Shown here in pieces: positions 1 to 8,968 of a stretch of DNA of 64,000 bases (position 1 is the first letter of the stretch; the number at the start of each line of letters is the position of its first letter). The notes under the pieces were generated by a model. It did no database searches, was not told where the DNA came from, and saw nothing but the letters and a program-made list of their open reading frames with translations. Both the position numbers and the translations under genes were made by a program. Origin of the DNA: Comamonas sp. 26 (GTDB taxonomy: Bacteria; Pseudomonadota; Gammaproteobacteria; Burkholderiales; Burkholderiaceae_C); the NCBI RefSeq assembly GCF_002754475.1, contig NZ_PEFL01000001.1, positions 1,116,001 through 1,180,000 of the forward strand, in the 5' to 3' direction.

Positions 1-2
1 AT

Positions 3-137
3 GTCAAAAAAGCGTTTGCCGCCCAGGGGCTGGAGCGCGGTGCCGACACCAAGCCAGCCTATCTGGCAAGCCTGGTGAAAACCGAGGTCGACAAATGGAC
101 TGAGGTGGTGCAAAAGGCGGGCGTCAAGCTCGATTGA
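3..137 (+). CDS. Bug-family solute-binding receptor, C-terminal end only
   Basis: The window opens inside this gene; only the last 44 codons are present, closed by TGA at 135-137. The tail (ERGADTKPAYLASLVKTEV, then KWTEVVQKAGVKLD) resembles the C-terminal helix of Bug/TctC-type periplasmic receptors, which bind carboxylates for tripartite tricarboxylate transporters. So short a tail gives only a tentative assignment, but a complete Bug gene lies two genes downstream, which supports it. The stop codon overlaps a possible ATG at 137, so this is probably the first visible gene of the operon that continues to 3721. The ligand cannot be told. Confidence 0.6.
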   Translation, partial: VKKAFAAQGLERGADTKPAYLASLVKTEVDKWTEVVQKAGVKLD

Positions 138-247
138 TGAGCACATCGCGCCTTCGTCGGTTGACAGCGCTGGAGGCGGTCCCTCTGCCCGTCACTGCCC
201 ATGAGAGAGATCGCTGTGATCCATGGGCTTCACATCATGGATTGGAT

Positions 248-1429
248 ATGACAATTTCAAGCCCTCCCCATTTGCTGGCGCAGCTGCAGGCCACGGCAGC
301 CGAGTTTGTGGATATTCGCCGCAGCATCCATGCCCATCCCGAGCTGGCCTTTGAGGAAAACCGTACCAGCAGTATCGTGGCCGAATGCCTGGAGCGCTGG
401 GGCTATGCGGTGCATCGAGGCCTTGGCACGACCGGCGTGGTCGGCGTTCTGAAAAAAGGCCTGGGTGGAAAATCCTTGGGCATCCGGGCCGACATGGATG
501 CTCTGCCCATTCATGAACGCACAGGGCTGGATTACGCCAGCCGCCTGCCGGGCAAGATGCATGCTTGCGGACATGACGGACATACCGCCATCTTGCTATG
601 TGCGGCCCAATACCTTGCCGAACAGGCGGAGTTCAACGGAACGTTGAATCTGATCTTTCAGCCCGCCGAGGAAAACGAGGGCGGCGCCTTGCGCATGGTG
701 GATGAGGGCCTGTTCGAGCAGTTTCCCTGCGATGAAATCTATGCGCTTCACAACGCGCCGGGTCTGCCGGTGGGCAAGATGGCCATCAGTCAGGGGCCGG
801 CCATGGCCTCGTTTGATCGGGTCACCGTGACGCTGCGCGGGCGCAGCGCCCATGGAGCCATGCCGCACCACGGCATCGATAGCATGCAATGCGCGGCAAG
901 CATTGTGCTCGGCTTGCAATCCATCATCACGCGGGAGATAGATGCCCAGCATGCGGCCGTCATCACGGTGGGGTCCATCCAGGCGGGCGAGGTCTTCAAT
1001 ATCGTGCCTGAAACTGCGGTACTCAAGATCGGGGTGCGGGCGCTGGACCCCGATGTGCGCAGCTGGGTGGAAAGGCGCATCAAGGCCTTTATCCAGGCCC
1101 AGGCAGAGAGCTATCAACTCGGTTGCGAGATCGCCTATGTGCACAAGTACCCGGTGCTCGTGAACTGCAGGGAGCAGACCGAGTATGCGCGCCAGGCGGC
1201 CATTCGCTTGCTGGGTACGGACAACGTGGGAGAGCGTACGCCCACGATGGGCAGTGAAGATTTTGCCTACATGCTGCAAAAGCGCCCGGGGGCTTACATC
1301 CGTCTCGGCAACGGAGTGGGCGAAGACGGCGGTTGCATGGTGCACAACCCGCTGTATGACTTCAACGACAAGGCCTTGCCTGTAGGCGCGGCCTTCTGGG
1401 TGCATCTGGCGCAAAGCTATCTGGCTTGA
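248..1429 (+). CDS. M20 family amidohydrolase (hippurate hydrolase-like)
   Basis: A dinuclear-metal amidohydrolase of peptidase family M20, subfamily D, which cleaves N-acyl amino acids or similar amides in the cytoplasm. Visible signatures are IHAHPELAFEE near the start, GIRADMDALPI, the metal ligands in MHACGHDGHTA, the catalytic pair in QPAEENEGG, and the C-terminal MGSEDFAYML. With the ATG at 248 the protein has 393 residues, the usual family length. An in-frame ATG at 137, overlapping the preceding stop, would add about 37 residues unlike the family, so I reject it, although no good ribosome site precedes 248. Lying between two Bug receptor genes and before a CoA-transferase gene, it probably acts on an acylated substrate taken up by that system. 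A paralogue lies at 40785-41981. Confidence 0.85.
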   Translation: MTISSPPHLLAQLQATAAEFVDIRRSIHAHPELAFEENRTSSIVAECLERWGYAVHRGLGTTGVVGVLKKGLGGKSLGIRADMDALPIHERTGLDYASRLPGKMHACGHDGHTAILLCAAQYLAEQAEFNGTLNLIFQPAEENEGGALRMVDEGLFEQFPCDEIYALHNAPGLPVGKMAISQGPAMASFDRVTVTLRGRSAHGAMPHHGIDSMQCAASIVLGLQSIITREIDAQHAAVITVGSIQAGEVFNIVPETAVLKIGVRALDPDVRSWVERRIKAFIQAQAESYQLGCEIAYVHKYPVLVNCREQTEYARQAAIRLLGTDNVGERTPTMGSEDFAYMLQKRPGAYIRLGNGVGEDGGCMVHNPLYDFNDKALPVGAAFWVHLAQSYLA

Positions 1430-1467
1430 AGCGACACATCTGATACCTATAAAAGGAGACAACAGAA

Positions 1468-2475
1468 ATGAACACCTATCACCGTCGCACCTTTTTGCAG
1501 CACACGGCAGCGCTTTCGAGTGCTGCCGCGCTCGTGGGCCGCAGTGCATGGGCTGCGGAATCTTTTCCCTCCAAGCCTTTGACCCTCATGGTTCCTTACC
1601 CCGCCGGCGGGGTCAGCGATGTGGCCGCGCGAATTTTTGCCGAGTCCATTGGGCGCAGCGTCAAGCAGCCGGTGATTGTGGAAAATCTCGGGGGAGGCAC
1701 CGGTCTGATCGCCGCAAACAAGGTGCTCAACACGCCTGCCGATGGCTATATGTTCTTTCACGGCTCGGCCAATGAGGTGTTCCTGGCCCCGATGCTGAAT
1801 GCGGCAGCGCGCTATAAGCCGAGTGACTTCATGCAAGTGGCGCCTACGACGGATGCCGCCATTGTGCTGATGGTGAGAGAGGGTCTGCCCGTCAGCAGCT
1901 ATGACGGGTTTATCGACTATGCGCGCAGCCGCAAGGGTCAGCCTCTGACCTACGGGACAGTTGGCATTGACTCCATGTACAACCTCATGGGCGATGCGCT
2001 GGCCGCCAAGCTGCAGCTGCCGTTCCTGCATGTGCCCTACAAGGGGGCAGCCCCGGCCCTGCAGGATCTGGCCGGGGGGCAGGTGGACTTTGCCATCCTG
2101 CCCTACCAGGCCAGCTTTGAAGGCATGGCCAAGCAGGGGCGGCTGAAGATTTTGACCAGCTTCTCCAAAGCCTTGCCCAAGGACTTGAGCCATGTCCCTT
2201 TGATATCGCAGAGCAAATACAGCCCGGACTTCGAGTACACGGTCAGCGCCGGCTACTTCGTCAGAAAAAACACGCCGCCCGACCGGGTTGCCGTATTGCG
2301 CAGCGCCGTCGGCGAAGCATTGATGAATGCGGAAATCCGCAGCAAGCTGGAAGCAGAAGGCAAGCATGTTCGCCAGTCCACAGCCACGCAGGCGGAGTCC
2401 GACAAGAGCTTCAATCTGTTCCATCAGCGGCTGACTCTGTTGATCCAGAGCGTGGGCCGTAAGTCCTTGGCTTGA
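1468..2475 (+). CDS. Bug-family tripartite tricarboxylate transporter substrate-binding protein
   Basis: A periplasmic solute-binding protein of 335 residues, TctC/Bug family. An AGGAGA ribosome site lies about 8 bases before the ATG. The N-terminus reads HRRTFLQHTA followed by a small-residue hydrophobic stretch ending AWA, a twin-arginine-type signal peptide with likely cleavage near residue 30. Mature sequence begins with the typical FPSKPLTLMVPYPAGG and has ENLGGGTGLIAANKV and HVPYKGAAPALQDLAGGQVDF, all hallmarks of the family. Bug proteins usually bind carboxylates or amides. No TctA or TctB membrane gene lies nearby, as is common for these expanded receptor sets. The substrate is unknown; the neighbours suggest an acyl-amide or a dicarboxylic acid. 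Confidence 0.93.
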   Translation: MNTYHRRTFLQHTAALSSAAALVGRSAWAAESFPSKPLTLMVPYPAGGVSDVAARIFAESIGRSVKQPVIVENLGGGTGLIAANKVLNTPADGYMFFHGSANEVFLAPMLNAAARYKPSDFMQVAPTTDAAIVLMVREGLPVSSYDGFIDYARSRKGQPLTYGTVGIDSMYNLMGDALAAKLQLPFLHVPYKGAAPALQDLAGGQVDFAILPYQASFEGMAKQGRLKILTSFSKALPKDLSHVPLISQSKYSPDFEYTVSAGYFVRKNTPPDRVAVLRSAVGEALMNAEIRSKLEAEGKHVRQSTATQAESDKSFNLFHQRLTLLIQSVGRKSLA

Positions 2476-2554
2476 GCCATTGCTCGCCACGTAAAGCAGA
2501 GATTGTCGAGAATCGGTCGGGTGCGAAAGCGCCTACCTTGCCAGGAATTGAAAA

Positions 2555-3721
2555 ATGCACAAACCCGCCACAATCCACCCAGGAGCCTTGCAAGGCGTCA
2601 AGGTTCTTGATCTGTCGCGCATCCTCGGGGGCCCGTTTTGCGGGCAGATACTGGGCGACCATGGTGCCGATGTGCTCAAGGTCGAGCCGCCACAGGGCGA
2701 CGATACGCGCACCTGGGGCCCTCCATTTCAGGAGGGCGTGGCTTCCTATTACTTCGGACTAAACCGCAACAAGCGCAGCCAGTTTCTGGATTTGTCTGCC
2801 GCTGACGGGCAAGCGCGCGTGCGCGAGCTGATGGCCCAAGCCGATGTGGTGGTGGAGAACTTCAAGGTCGGCACCATGGAGAAATGGGGCATCGGCTACG
2901 AGCAGATGCATGCCGAGTTTCCTCACTTGATCTGGTGCCGTGTCACCGGCTTTGGCGCCGACGGTCCGCTGGGCAGTCTGCCAGGTTACGACGCAGCCAT
3001 CCAGGCCATGGCTGGCATCATGAGCATCAACGGCGAAGCCGATGGCGAGCCCTTGCGCGTGGGTCTGCCGGTGGTGGACATGGTTACCGGCCTGAACGCG
3101 ACGATAGGCGTGCTGCTGGCACTGCATGAGCGTGGACGCAGCGGCCAGGGGCAATTGGTGGATGCCTCGCTGTACGACTCCGGCCTGTCGCTGCTGCACC
3201 CGCATGCGGCCAACTGGTTCATGGGGGGCAAGGTGCCGCAGCGCTCGGGCAATGCCCATCCCAATATCTATCCCTATGACGCCTTGAATACCGGCGGTGC
3301 TCCCATTTTTCTGGCCGTGGGCAATGACCGGCAGTTCCGGCTGTTGTGCAGCCATGTGGGGCGTGAAGCGCTGGCGCAGGACGCACGCTTTGCCACGGCC
3401 GGCCAGCGATCGGTCAACCGGGTCGAACTCAAGACCTTGCTGGAAGAGGCTTTGCTGGTGTTCGATGGCGTGAGTCTGGCCGATGAGCTGATGGCCATCG
3501 GCGTGCCTGCGGCACCGGTTCTCAATGTGGCGCAGGCGCTGGAGCATCCGCATACCGAGCACCGGGAGATGATTGTCAGGATGGGGGACTATCAGGGACT
3601 TGGCGCACCGATCAAGCTCAGCCGCACGCCGGCCAGCTACCGGTTTGCACCTCTGAGTGAGGGCCGGGATTTTCTGACGGCTGGGACCCGCCCGGACGAG
3701 GGCCACAAGTCAGTCGCCTGA
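2555..3721 (+). CDS. CaiB/BaiF family (class III) CoA-transferase
   Basis: A class III CoA-transferase of 388 residues, which moves coenzyme A between carboxylic acids through an aspartyl-CoA thioester. The family signatures GVKVLDLSRILGGPFCGQ, LGDHGADVLKVEPPQGDDTR, LNRNKRS and VENFKVGTMEKWG are present, and the expected catalytic Asp lies in PGYDAAIQAMAG around residue 150. AGGA lies 8 bases before the ATG. It follows the Bug receptor by about 80 bases on the same strand and probably activates the acid released by the upstream amidohydrolase, as the last gene of this catabolic operon. Donor and acceptor acids cannot be named from the sequence. Confidence 0.9.
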   Translation: MHKPATIHPGALQGVKVLDLSRILGGPFCGQILGDHGADVLKVEPPQGDDTRTWGPPFQEGVASYYFGLNRNKRSQFLDLSAADGQARVRELMAQADVVVENFKVGTMEKWGIGYEQMHAEFPHLIWCRVTGFGADGPLGSLPGYDAAIQAMAGIMSINGEADGEPLRVGLPVVDMVTGLNATIGVLLALHERGRSGQGQLVDASLYDSGLSLLHPHAANWFMGGKVPQRSGNAHPNIYPYDALNTGGAPIFLAVGNDRQFRLLCSHVGREALAQDARFATAGQRSVNRVELKTLLEEALLVFDGVSLADELMAIGVPAAPVLNVAQALEHPHTEHREMIVRMGDYQGLGAPIKLSRTPASYRFAPLSEGRDFLTAGTRPDEGHKSVA

Positions 3722-3753
3722 TGGCGTGGTGATCGCAGGTCTTGCCGAGCCTG

Positions 3754-4007
3754 CCACCTGTTCCAAATGGAGGGCTCATGCTGCCCGGCGACACAGTGAA
3801 GGCAAGTGTGCAGTTCATGCACGAAGATGCAGCCGGTCAGCGTCTGACGCTTTATGGTTCTGTGTTGTCCAAGCAGGGGCAACGCTAGCACCCATGGCTT
3901 TTCAGTGGATCAGCGAGTAGGTGACACAGGGCTATATCCTCGGTGCCGACATTTCGCGCGAGCTTCTGCAGCTGTTGGTGGAGGTGGCTTATCAGCGACT
4001 GAGCTAG
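3754..4007 (+). pseudogene. Remnant of an anti-sigma-factor-like gene
   Basis: Two reading frames here together resemble the periplasmic C-terminal half of proteobacterial transmembrane anti-sigma factors. The first reads LPGDTVKASVQFMHEDAAGQ then RLTLYGSVLSKQGQR, stopping at 3886-3888. The second, in another frame, reads APMAFQWISE, hits a TAG at 3918-3920, then continues VTQGYILGADISRELLQLL to a TAG at 4005-4007. The order (an FMHEDAAGQRLTLY-like strand, an aromatic FQW strand, then GY-L-ADISRE and a final helix) is what that family shows. A frameshift near 3870, a nonsense codon and the lack of an N-terminal half or sigma partner mark it as dead. The family name is from memory of the motif, not a search. 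Confidence 0.5.
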
Positions 4008-4263
4008 CACGATCGTCAGATTCTGTTCTCATTAGCGCTGCTTCGTGCGCTTTACAGAATTTGGCTTATGTGCTCTTTAATATATAGCATTGTGCGAAGG
4101 GTGAACGAGGGCTTGAAGCAGCGTTGTGTCTTGGGTTGCCGCGCTGATCTTGATCAGTTAAGTCTTCATGGGGCATGGACTCCCACACCGCAGTTGTCGT
4201 GAACTGTGCACAATGGACTGCACCAGAGTTATCCCCGTATTTTCTTCGATGGAGAGTCTCACG

Positions 4264-7179
4264 ATGCGTCACGCCTATTCCCAAACCCTGAAGTCTTTCG
4301 AGACCGAAAGCGGCAAAAAAGGTCAGTTCTATTCCTTGCCCACCCTGGCCAAGCAGTTCCCTGAGATCAAGCGATTGCCGGTGTCGATCCGGATCGTTCT
4401 CGAATCGGTGCTGCGCAACTGCGACGGCGAGAAAATCACCGCAGCCCATGTCGAGCAACTGGCGCGCTGGCAGGCCAAACCCAAGAGCGAGCGGGTCGAT
4501 GAAATTCCGTTTGTTGTCTCGCGCGTGGTGCTGCAGGACTTTACCGGCGTGCCCTTGCTGGCCGATCTGGCTGCCATGCGCAGCACAGCCGCCAAGCTGG
4601 GCAAGAAGCCCAAATCCATTGAGCCGCTGGTGCCTGTGGATCTGGTGGTTGATCACTCCATCATGGTCGATTACTTCGGCACCAAAAAGGCGCTGGACCT
4701 GAACATGAAGCTGGAGTTTCAGCGCAACCAGGAGCGCTACCAGTTCATGAAATGGGGCATGCAGGCCTTTGACACCTTTGGCGTGGTGCCGCCAGGGTTT
4801 GGCATCGTCCACCAGGTCAATCTCGAGTATCTGGCACGTGGTGTGCACAAGACCAAGGATGGCGTCTACTACCCCGATACGCTGGTCGGTACCGACAGTC
4901 ACACCACCATGATCAACGGCATTGGTGTCGTGGCCTGGGGCGTGGGTGGTATCGAGGCCGAAGCGGCCATGCTGGGCCAGCCCGTGTATTTCCTCACGCC
5001 CGATGTCGTGGGTTTTGAGCTGACCGGCCAGTTGCGCGAAGGCGTGACGGCGACTGATCTGGTGCTCACGGTCACAGAAATCCTGCGCAAGGAAAAAGTC
5101 GTCGGCAAATTTGTCGAATTCTTTGGCGAAGGCACGCGCAGTCTCTCACTGCCCGACCGGGCCACGATTGGCAATATGGCGCCTGAATACGGCGCGACCA
5201 TGGGATTCTTCCCCGTCGATGAAAAAACCATCGAGTACTTCAAGGGCACGGGTCGTACCAAGAGCGAAATTCAGGCCTTCGAGGCTTACTTCAAGGCTCA
5301 GAACCTGTTCGGCGTTCCCAAGGTGGGCGATATCGACTACTCGCATGTGGTCAAGCTGGATCTCGGCAAGGTCGCGCCTAGTCTGGCTGGCCCTAAGCGG
5401 CCACAGGACCGTATCGAGATCGGCAATGTGGCTGCTCAGTTCGATGAGCTGTTCAGCGCACCGGTTGCGCAAAATGGCTTCAACTTGCCCGCCGACCAAC
5501 TGGCCCGCCGCCATCTTGTGCATCCCGATGGGCCAGAGGCCTTGCAGCCCGAGAGCAAGCCGATACCTGCCAATGCTGAGCGCAACAAAGTCGAGATGGT
5601 GAGCAACAAGCCAACGACCGATAAGGCCGAGGCCAGCGCTATCGCCGTTGATGCAAGCAGTGCGGTTGCCGCATCCGGCAAGAGCTTTGATATTGGCAGC
5701 GGCGATGTGCTGATTGCGGCCATTACCAGCTGTACTAATACCTCCAACCCCAGTGTCATGCTGGCGGCGGGCTTGCTGGCAAAAAAGGCGGTGGAGGCAG
5801 GGCTCAAGGTCAAGCCGCATATCAAAACCTCGCTGGCCCCCGGCTCGCGGTTGGTGACGCGCTACCTGACAGAGGCCGGTTTGCTGCCTTACCTGGAAAA
5901 GCTGGGCTTTGCCCTTGCCGGTTATGGCTGCACCACCTGCATTGGCAATGCCGGTGATTTGACGCCCGAGATCAATGCCTCCATCACGCAGAACAATCTG
6001 GTCTGCGCGGCCGTGCTCTCGGGCAACCGCAACTTTGAGGCGCGCATCCACCCCAATATCAAGGCCAATTTTCTGGCCAGCCCGCCGCTGGTGGTGGCTT
6101 ACGCCATTGCGGGAACAGTGCGCAAGGACTTGATGACCGAGCCCGTGGGCAAAGGCAAGGGTGGCAAGGATGTGTACCTGGGTGACATCTGGCCCAGCAG
6201 CGAGGAGATTCAAGGTCTGCTCAAGTACGCCATGAACGGCAAGGCCTTCCGCAGCAACTATGAGCAGGTGGCCAGTGAGCCGGGCAAGCTCTGGGAAAAA
6301 ATCAAGGGCGTGACGGGGGCCACTTACACATGGCCTGAGAGCACCTATATCGCAGAACCCCCATTCTTTGCCGATTTTGCTCTTGATTTGAAAGCACCCT
6401 CCACAGGTGCAGAAAGCGCTACGGGCCAAAAAGGCTCAAATCCATATATGGTGCATGGCGCACGTGTGATGGCCTTGTTTGGAGACTCCATCACCACCGA
6501 CCATATCTCGCCTGCAGGCTCCATCAAGGAGACTTCGCCGGCAGGCAAATGGCTGCTGGCTCATGGTGTGCAAAAGGCTGATTTCAACAGCTATGGTTCA
6601 CGACGCGGCAATCATGAGGTGATGATGCGCGGCACATTTGCCAATGTGCGCATCAAGAATCTGATGATTCCTGCGCAGTCCGATGGTGCACGCGAGGAGG
6701 GCGGTGTCACGCTCTACCGTGATGACCATGGCAAGGTGGAGAAGATGTCCATCTACGACGCAGCCATGAAGTACCAGTCTGCAGGCCGTGCCACCATAGT
6801 GCTGGCGGGCGAAGAATACGGCACAGGTTCCAGCCGCGACTGGGCGGCCAAGGGTACGCAGTTGCTGGGCATCAAGGCCGTGGTGGCACGCAGCTTTGAG
6901 CGCATCCATCGCTCCAACCTAGTCGGCATGGGCGTGCTGCCGCTGCAGTTCAAGGGCAATGACAGCTGGCAAAGTCTGGGGCTGACAGGTGAGGAGTTCA
7001 TTGATGTGATTCCCGCTGCAGACCTGGCTCCGCAAAGCGATGCGCAATTGATCATCACCAAGCCTGATGGCAGCAAGAAAACGGTCACCGTCAAACTGCG
7101 CATCGATACGCCTATCGAGGTGGACTACTACCGTCACGGCGGCATCCTGCCCTATGTGCTCAGGCAGTTGCTGAGCTGA
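4264..7179 (+). CDS. acnA: Aconitate hydratase AcnA
   Basis: Cytoplasmic aconitase interconverting citrate and isocitrate in the TCA cycle, 971 residues. The [4Fe-4S] ligands are visible as Cys490 (SCTNTSNP) and Cys556/Cys559 ([10 protein letters not shown]). Other hallmarks are [24 protein letters not shown] and the swivelling C-terminal domain with [14 protein letters not shown] and [15 protein letters not shown] place the start at 4264 ([12 protein letters not shown]), with GGAG about 9 bases upstream; longer in-frame starts add non-homologous residues. The protein is longer than the usual 890 or so: a linker near residues 440-480 is extended, and residues about 708-729 look like translated dispersed repeat (see findings). 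It is monocistronic and ends in a strong terminator. Confidence 0.97.
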   Translation: MRHAYSQTLKSFETESGKKGQFYSLPTLAKQFPEIKRLPVSIRIVLESVLRNCDGEKITAAHVEQLARWQAKPKSERVDEIPFVVSRVVLQDFTGVPLLADLAAMRSTAAKLGKKPKSIEPLVPVDLVVDHSIMVDYFGTKKALDLNMKLEFQRNQERYQFMKWGMQAFDTFGVVPPGFGIVHQVNLEYLARGVHKTKDGVYYPDTLVGTDSHTTMINGIGVVAWGVGGIEAEAAMLGQPVYFLTPDVVGFELTGQLREGVTATDLVLTVTEILRKEKVVGKFVEFFGEGTRSLSLPDRATIGNMAPEYGATMGFFPVDEKTIEYFKGTGRTKSEIQAFEAYFKAQNLFGVPKVGDIDYSHVVKLDLGKVAPSLAGPKRPQDRIEIGNVAAQFDELFSAPVAQNGFNLPADQLARRHLVHPDGPEALQPESKPIPANAERNKVEMVSNKPTTDKAEASAIAVDASSAVAASGKSFDIGSGDVLIAAITSCTNTSNPSVMLAAGLLAKKAVEAGLKVKPHIKTSLAPGSRLVTRYLTEAGLLPYLEKLGFALAGYGCTTCIGNAGDLTPEINASITQNNLVCAAVLSGNRNFEARIHPNIKANFLASPPLVVAYAIAGTVRKDLMTEPVGKGKGGKDVYLGDIWPSSEEIQGLLKYAMNGKAFRSNYEQVASEPGKLWEKIKGVTGATYTWPESTYIAEPPFFADFALDLKAPSTGAESATGQKGSNPYMVHGARVMALFGDSITTDHISPAGSIKETSPAGKWLLAHGVQKADFNSYGSRRGNHEVMMRGTFANVRIKNLMIPAQSDGAREEGGVTLYRDDHGKVEKMSIYDAAMKYQSAGRATIVLAGEEYGTGSSRDWAAKGTQLLGIKAVVARSFERIHRSNLVGMGVLPLQFKGNDSWQSLGLTGEEFIDVIPAADLAPQSDAQLIITKPDGSKKTVTVKLRIDTPIEVDYYRHGGILPYVLRQLLS

Positions 7180-7193
7180 GGCGGCTGAAAAGC

Positions 7194-7228
7194 AAAAGGC
7201 CTGCTCGATTGCGCGGCAGGCCTTTTTT
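7194..7228 (+). terminator. Rho-independent terminator after acnA
   Basis: An 11-base stem (AAAAGGCCTGC pairing with GCAGGCCTTTT) with an 11-base loop, followed by a run of T to 7228. It lies 14 bases after the acnA stop. The A-rich left side lets it also serve the converging VOC gene on the other strand. Confidence 0.85.
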
Positions 7229-7243
7229 ACGTCCTGGACTAGG

Positions 7244-7639
7244 CTATTTCATGGAATGCAGGCCGAACATATTGCCCTCGGTGTCGGTCGCAAGGGCAAT
7301 AAAGCCATAAGGGCCGATAGAGACTTTCTCGCGCTGAAGGCTGCCGCCATGTTTCGCCACACGGGCGGCCTGCTCGGCACAGTCTTCGCAGACAAAGTAG
7401 ATCATGGTGCCGCCGCTGCCGCCCCCGGTTGGGCAGCCAGGCATGTGGACCAGCGCGCCGGTCGCGCCGGCTTGGTCGGGCTGACCCGGAAAAGCCCACA
7501 TCTCCATATCCGGATGCTCGCCGCCCTCGGGCATGGGCAGTGCCTGCAGCTGGTGGCCGAGAACGGCCTCATAGAAGGTCTTGGCACGCTGCATGTCTTG
7601 AACATAGATCTCGAACCAGCCTACGGGATTCATTGCCAT
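7244..7639 (-). CDS. VOC superfamily protein (glyoxalase/bleomycin-resistance fold)
   Basis: A small metalloenzyme-fold protein of about 131 residues with one pair of beta-alpha-beta-beta-beta modules. Visible features are GWFEIYVQDMQRAKTFYEAV at the N-terminus, the PEGGEHPDMEMWAFPG strand region, GGTMIYFVCEDC in the middle and FIALATDTEGNMFGLHS at the end, the last Glu-containing strand being typical of VOC metal sites. AAGGAG precedes the ATG at 7639 by 6 bases, which decides this start over the in-frame GTG three bases upstream. It stands alone, convergent with acnA and downstream of nothing on its strand. The substrate is unknown; homologues are usually annotated only as glyoxalase-like. 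Confidence 0.85.
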   Translation of the reverse strand: MAMNPVGWFEIYVQDMQRAKTFYEAVLGHQLQALPMPEGGEHPDMEMWAFPGQPDQAGATGALVHMPGCPTGGGSGGTMIYFVCEDCAEQAARVAKHGGSLQREKVSIGPYGFIALATDTEGNMFGLHSMK

Positions 7640-7788
7640 CACGAACTCCTTGCTTGCGCGTTGGTGGAGTTGCGATGCTGAGGTGCTTGGCGGCGTGATG
7701 CAAGCGGACGAGGCCTCGAATGTCCGGACCGCGTCAGTTGTCGCTGGGTGGGAGCATCGAGGATGCTTGGTCTGCCCAAGATGAACTC

Positions 7789-8901
7789 TCAGGACAATCG
7801 GCTTTTAGCCAGTTTTCTGGCCTTGCGGCGCTGCCACCATAGCCAGACGCCGCTGAGGCCCAGCCCAGCCAGCACCAGGCCGGTCAGGCCGTTGATGATC
7901 TCCAGCAGCACTCCGCCCAGCTCGCCCGTATGCAGCGGATAGGCAATGGCCACCGCTGCAGCGCCGGGGTCCAGCTCATGCCAGCGCTGCACGGCTAGGA
8001 CGGAACCGGTGCGTGGGTCCAGCCACACCGAGCTGATGCCATTGGGGTGCGGCTCGTCGGGGGCGCGAAAACGGATGCGCATGGCTTGCTTGGGATCGGT
8101 GGTCTTGGCCGCGATCTGCACAAAACTGGCCTGACCATCGGGCATGGCAGCGCGTGCGCTGGCCAGCATGGCATCCAGGCTGGGCGCAGCGGGCAATGCA
8201 TCTGCGGAAAGCGGCGGCAGCTTGGGGGCTTTGACTGCTTTGGAGCTGCTAATCATATTGAGCACATCGCCCAGCGGCCGCCAGGCCATATAGGCACCGG
8301 TGACGACCAAGACGGCAATCAGCAAGCCCATGAGCACACCGCCGATGCGGTGCAGATCGAACAGGGCGCGCATCAGATTTTTGTTCAGTTCGATGCGCCA
8401 GTTGCCAGGCCAGCGCTTTGGCCACCAGAGAATGATGCCGGTCAGTAGCAGCAATACATAGGCCAGTGCCGTCCAGGCGAGGAGGGCTTTGCCGTTGGCG
8501 TCCAGCAGCAGGGTGCTGTGCAACTTGAACAAGATGTTGACAAAGCCCTCTGTCTCGCCGCGGCGGCCTTGCTCTTGTCCAGATTCAGGGTTCAGGTAGA
8601 CGGTGCCGCGCCAGCTGTGCGACTCCACCCTGAGCCAGAGGCTGTCGCCAGCTTCCTGGGGCAGTTTGAAGCGAAAGCTCGCCTTGTCGCCGAACTCCTG
8701 GCGCGCCTGCTCCAGTATCGGTGTCAGCGCCGCGGCAGGCGTAGCTGCTGGAGCTTTGAATAGCTGGGGATGTGCCAGGCGATCGAGTGGCTGGGCGGCG
8801 ATGAGCACGGCCCCCGTGAGCCCGGCCAGAATCAGAATCCAGCCCAGGCTCAGAGCAAACCAGCGATGCAGCCGCAGCCACAGAGAACGTAGCGAAGTCA
8901 T
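7789..8901 (-). CDS. PepSY-associated transmembrane protein (iron-uptake linked)
   Basis: An inner-membrane protein of 370 residues with the PepSY_TM layout: a first helix near residues 12-35 (WFALSLGWILILAGLTGAVL), a periplasmic loop, paired helices around residues 140-160 and 185-210 (FDLHRIGGVLMGLLIAVLV), a second periplasmic domain and a last helix near 335-360 followed by a basic tail. The conserved LHRWFA and FDLHRIGG histidines are present. Such proteins are commonly encoded beside TonB-dependent siderophore receptors; some are proposed to reduce ferric siderophores, though the role is not settled. It starts 67 bases after the FecA-like receptor on the same strand, so the two are probably co-transcribed under iron control. 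Confidence 0.85.
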   Translation of the reverse strand: MTSLRSLWLRLHRWFALSLGWILILAGLTGAVLIAAQPLDRLAHPQLFKAPAATPAAALTPILEQARQEFGDKASFRFKLPQEAGDSLWLRVESHSWRGTVYLNPESGQEQGRRGETEGFVNILFKLHSTLLLDANGKALLAWTALAYVLLLLTGIILWWPKRWPGNWRIELNKNLMRALFDLHRIGGVLMGLLIAVLVVTGAYMAWRPLGDVLNMISSSKAVKAPKLPPLSADALPAAPSLDAMLASARAAMPDGQASFVQIAAKTTDPKQAMRIRFRAPDEPHPNGISSVWLDPRTGSVLAVQRWHELDPGAAAVAIAYPLHTGELGGVLLEIINGLTGLVLAGLGLSGVWLWWQRRKARKLAKSRLS

Positions 8902-8968
8902 GGAGTCAGAGGTCGTCGCGCGCCATGCAATTCAGCCGCGAGGGCTGGATGACATGGGTCGCTGGTGC

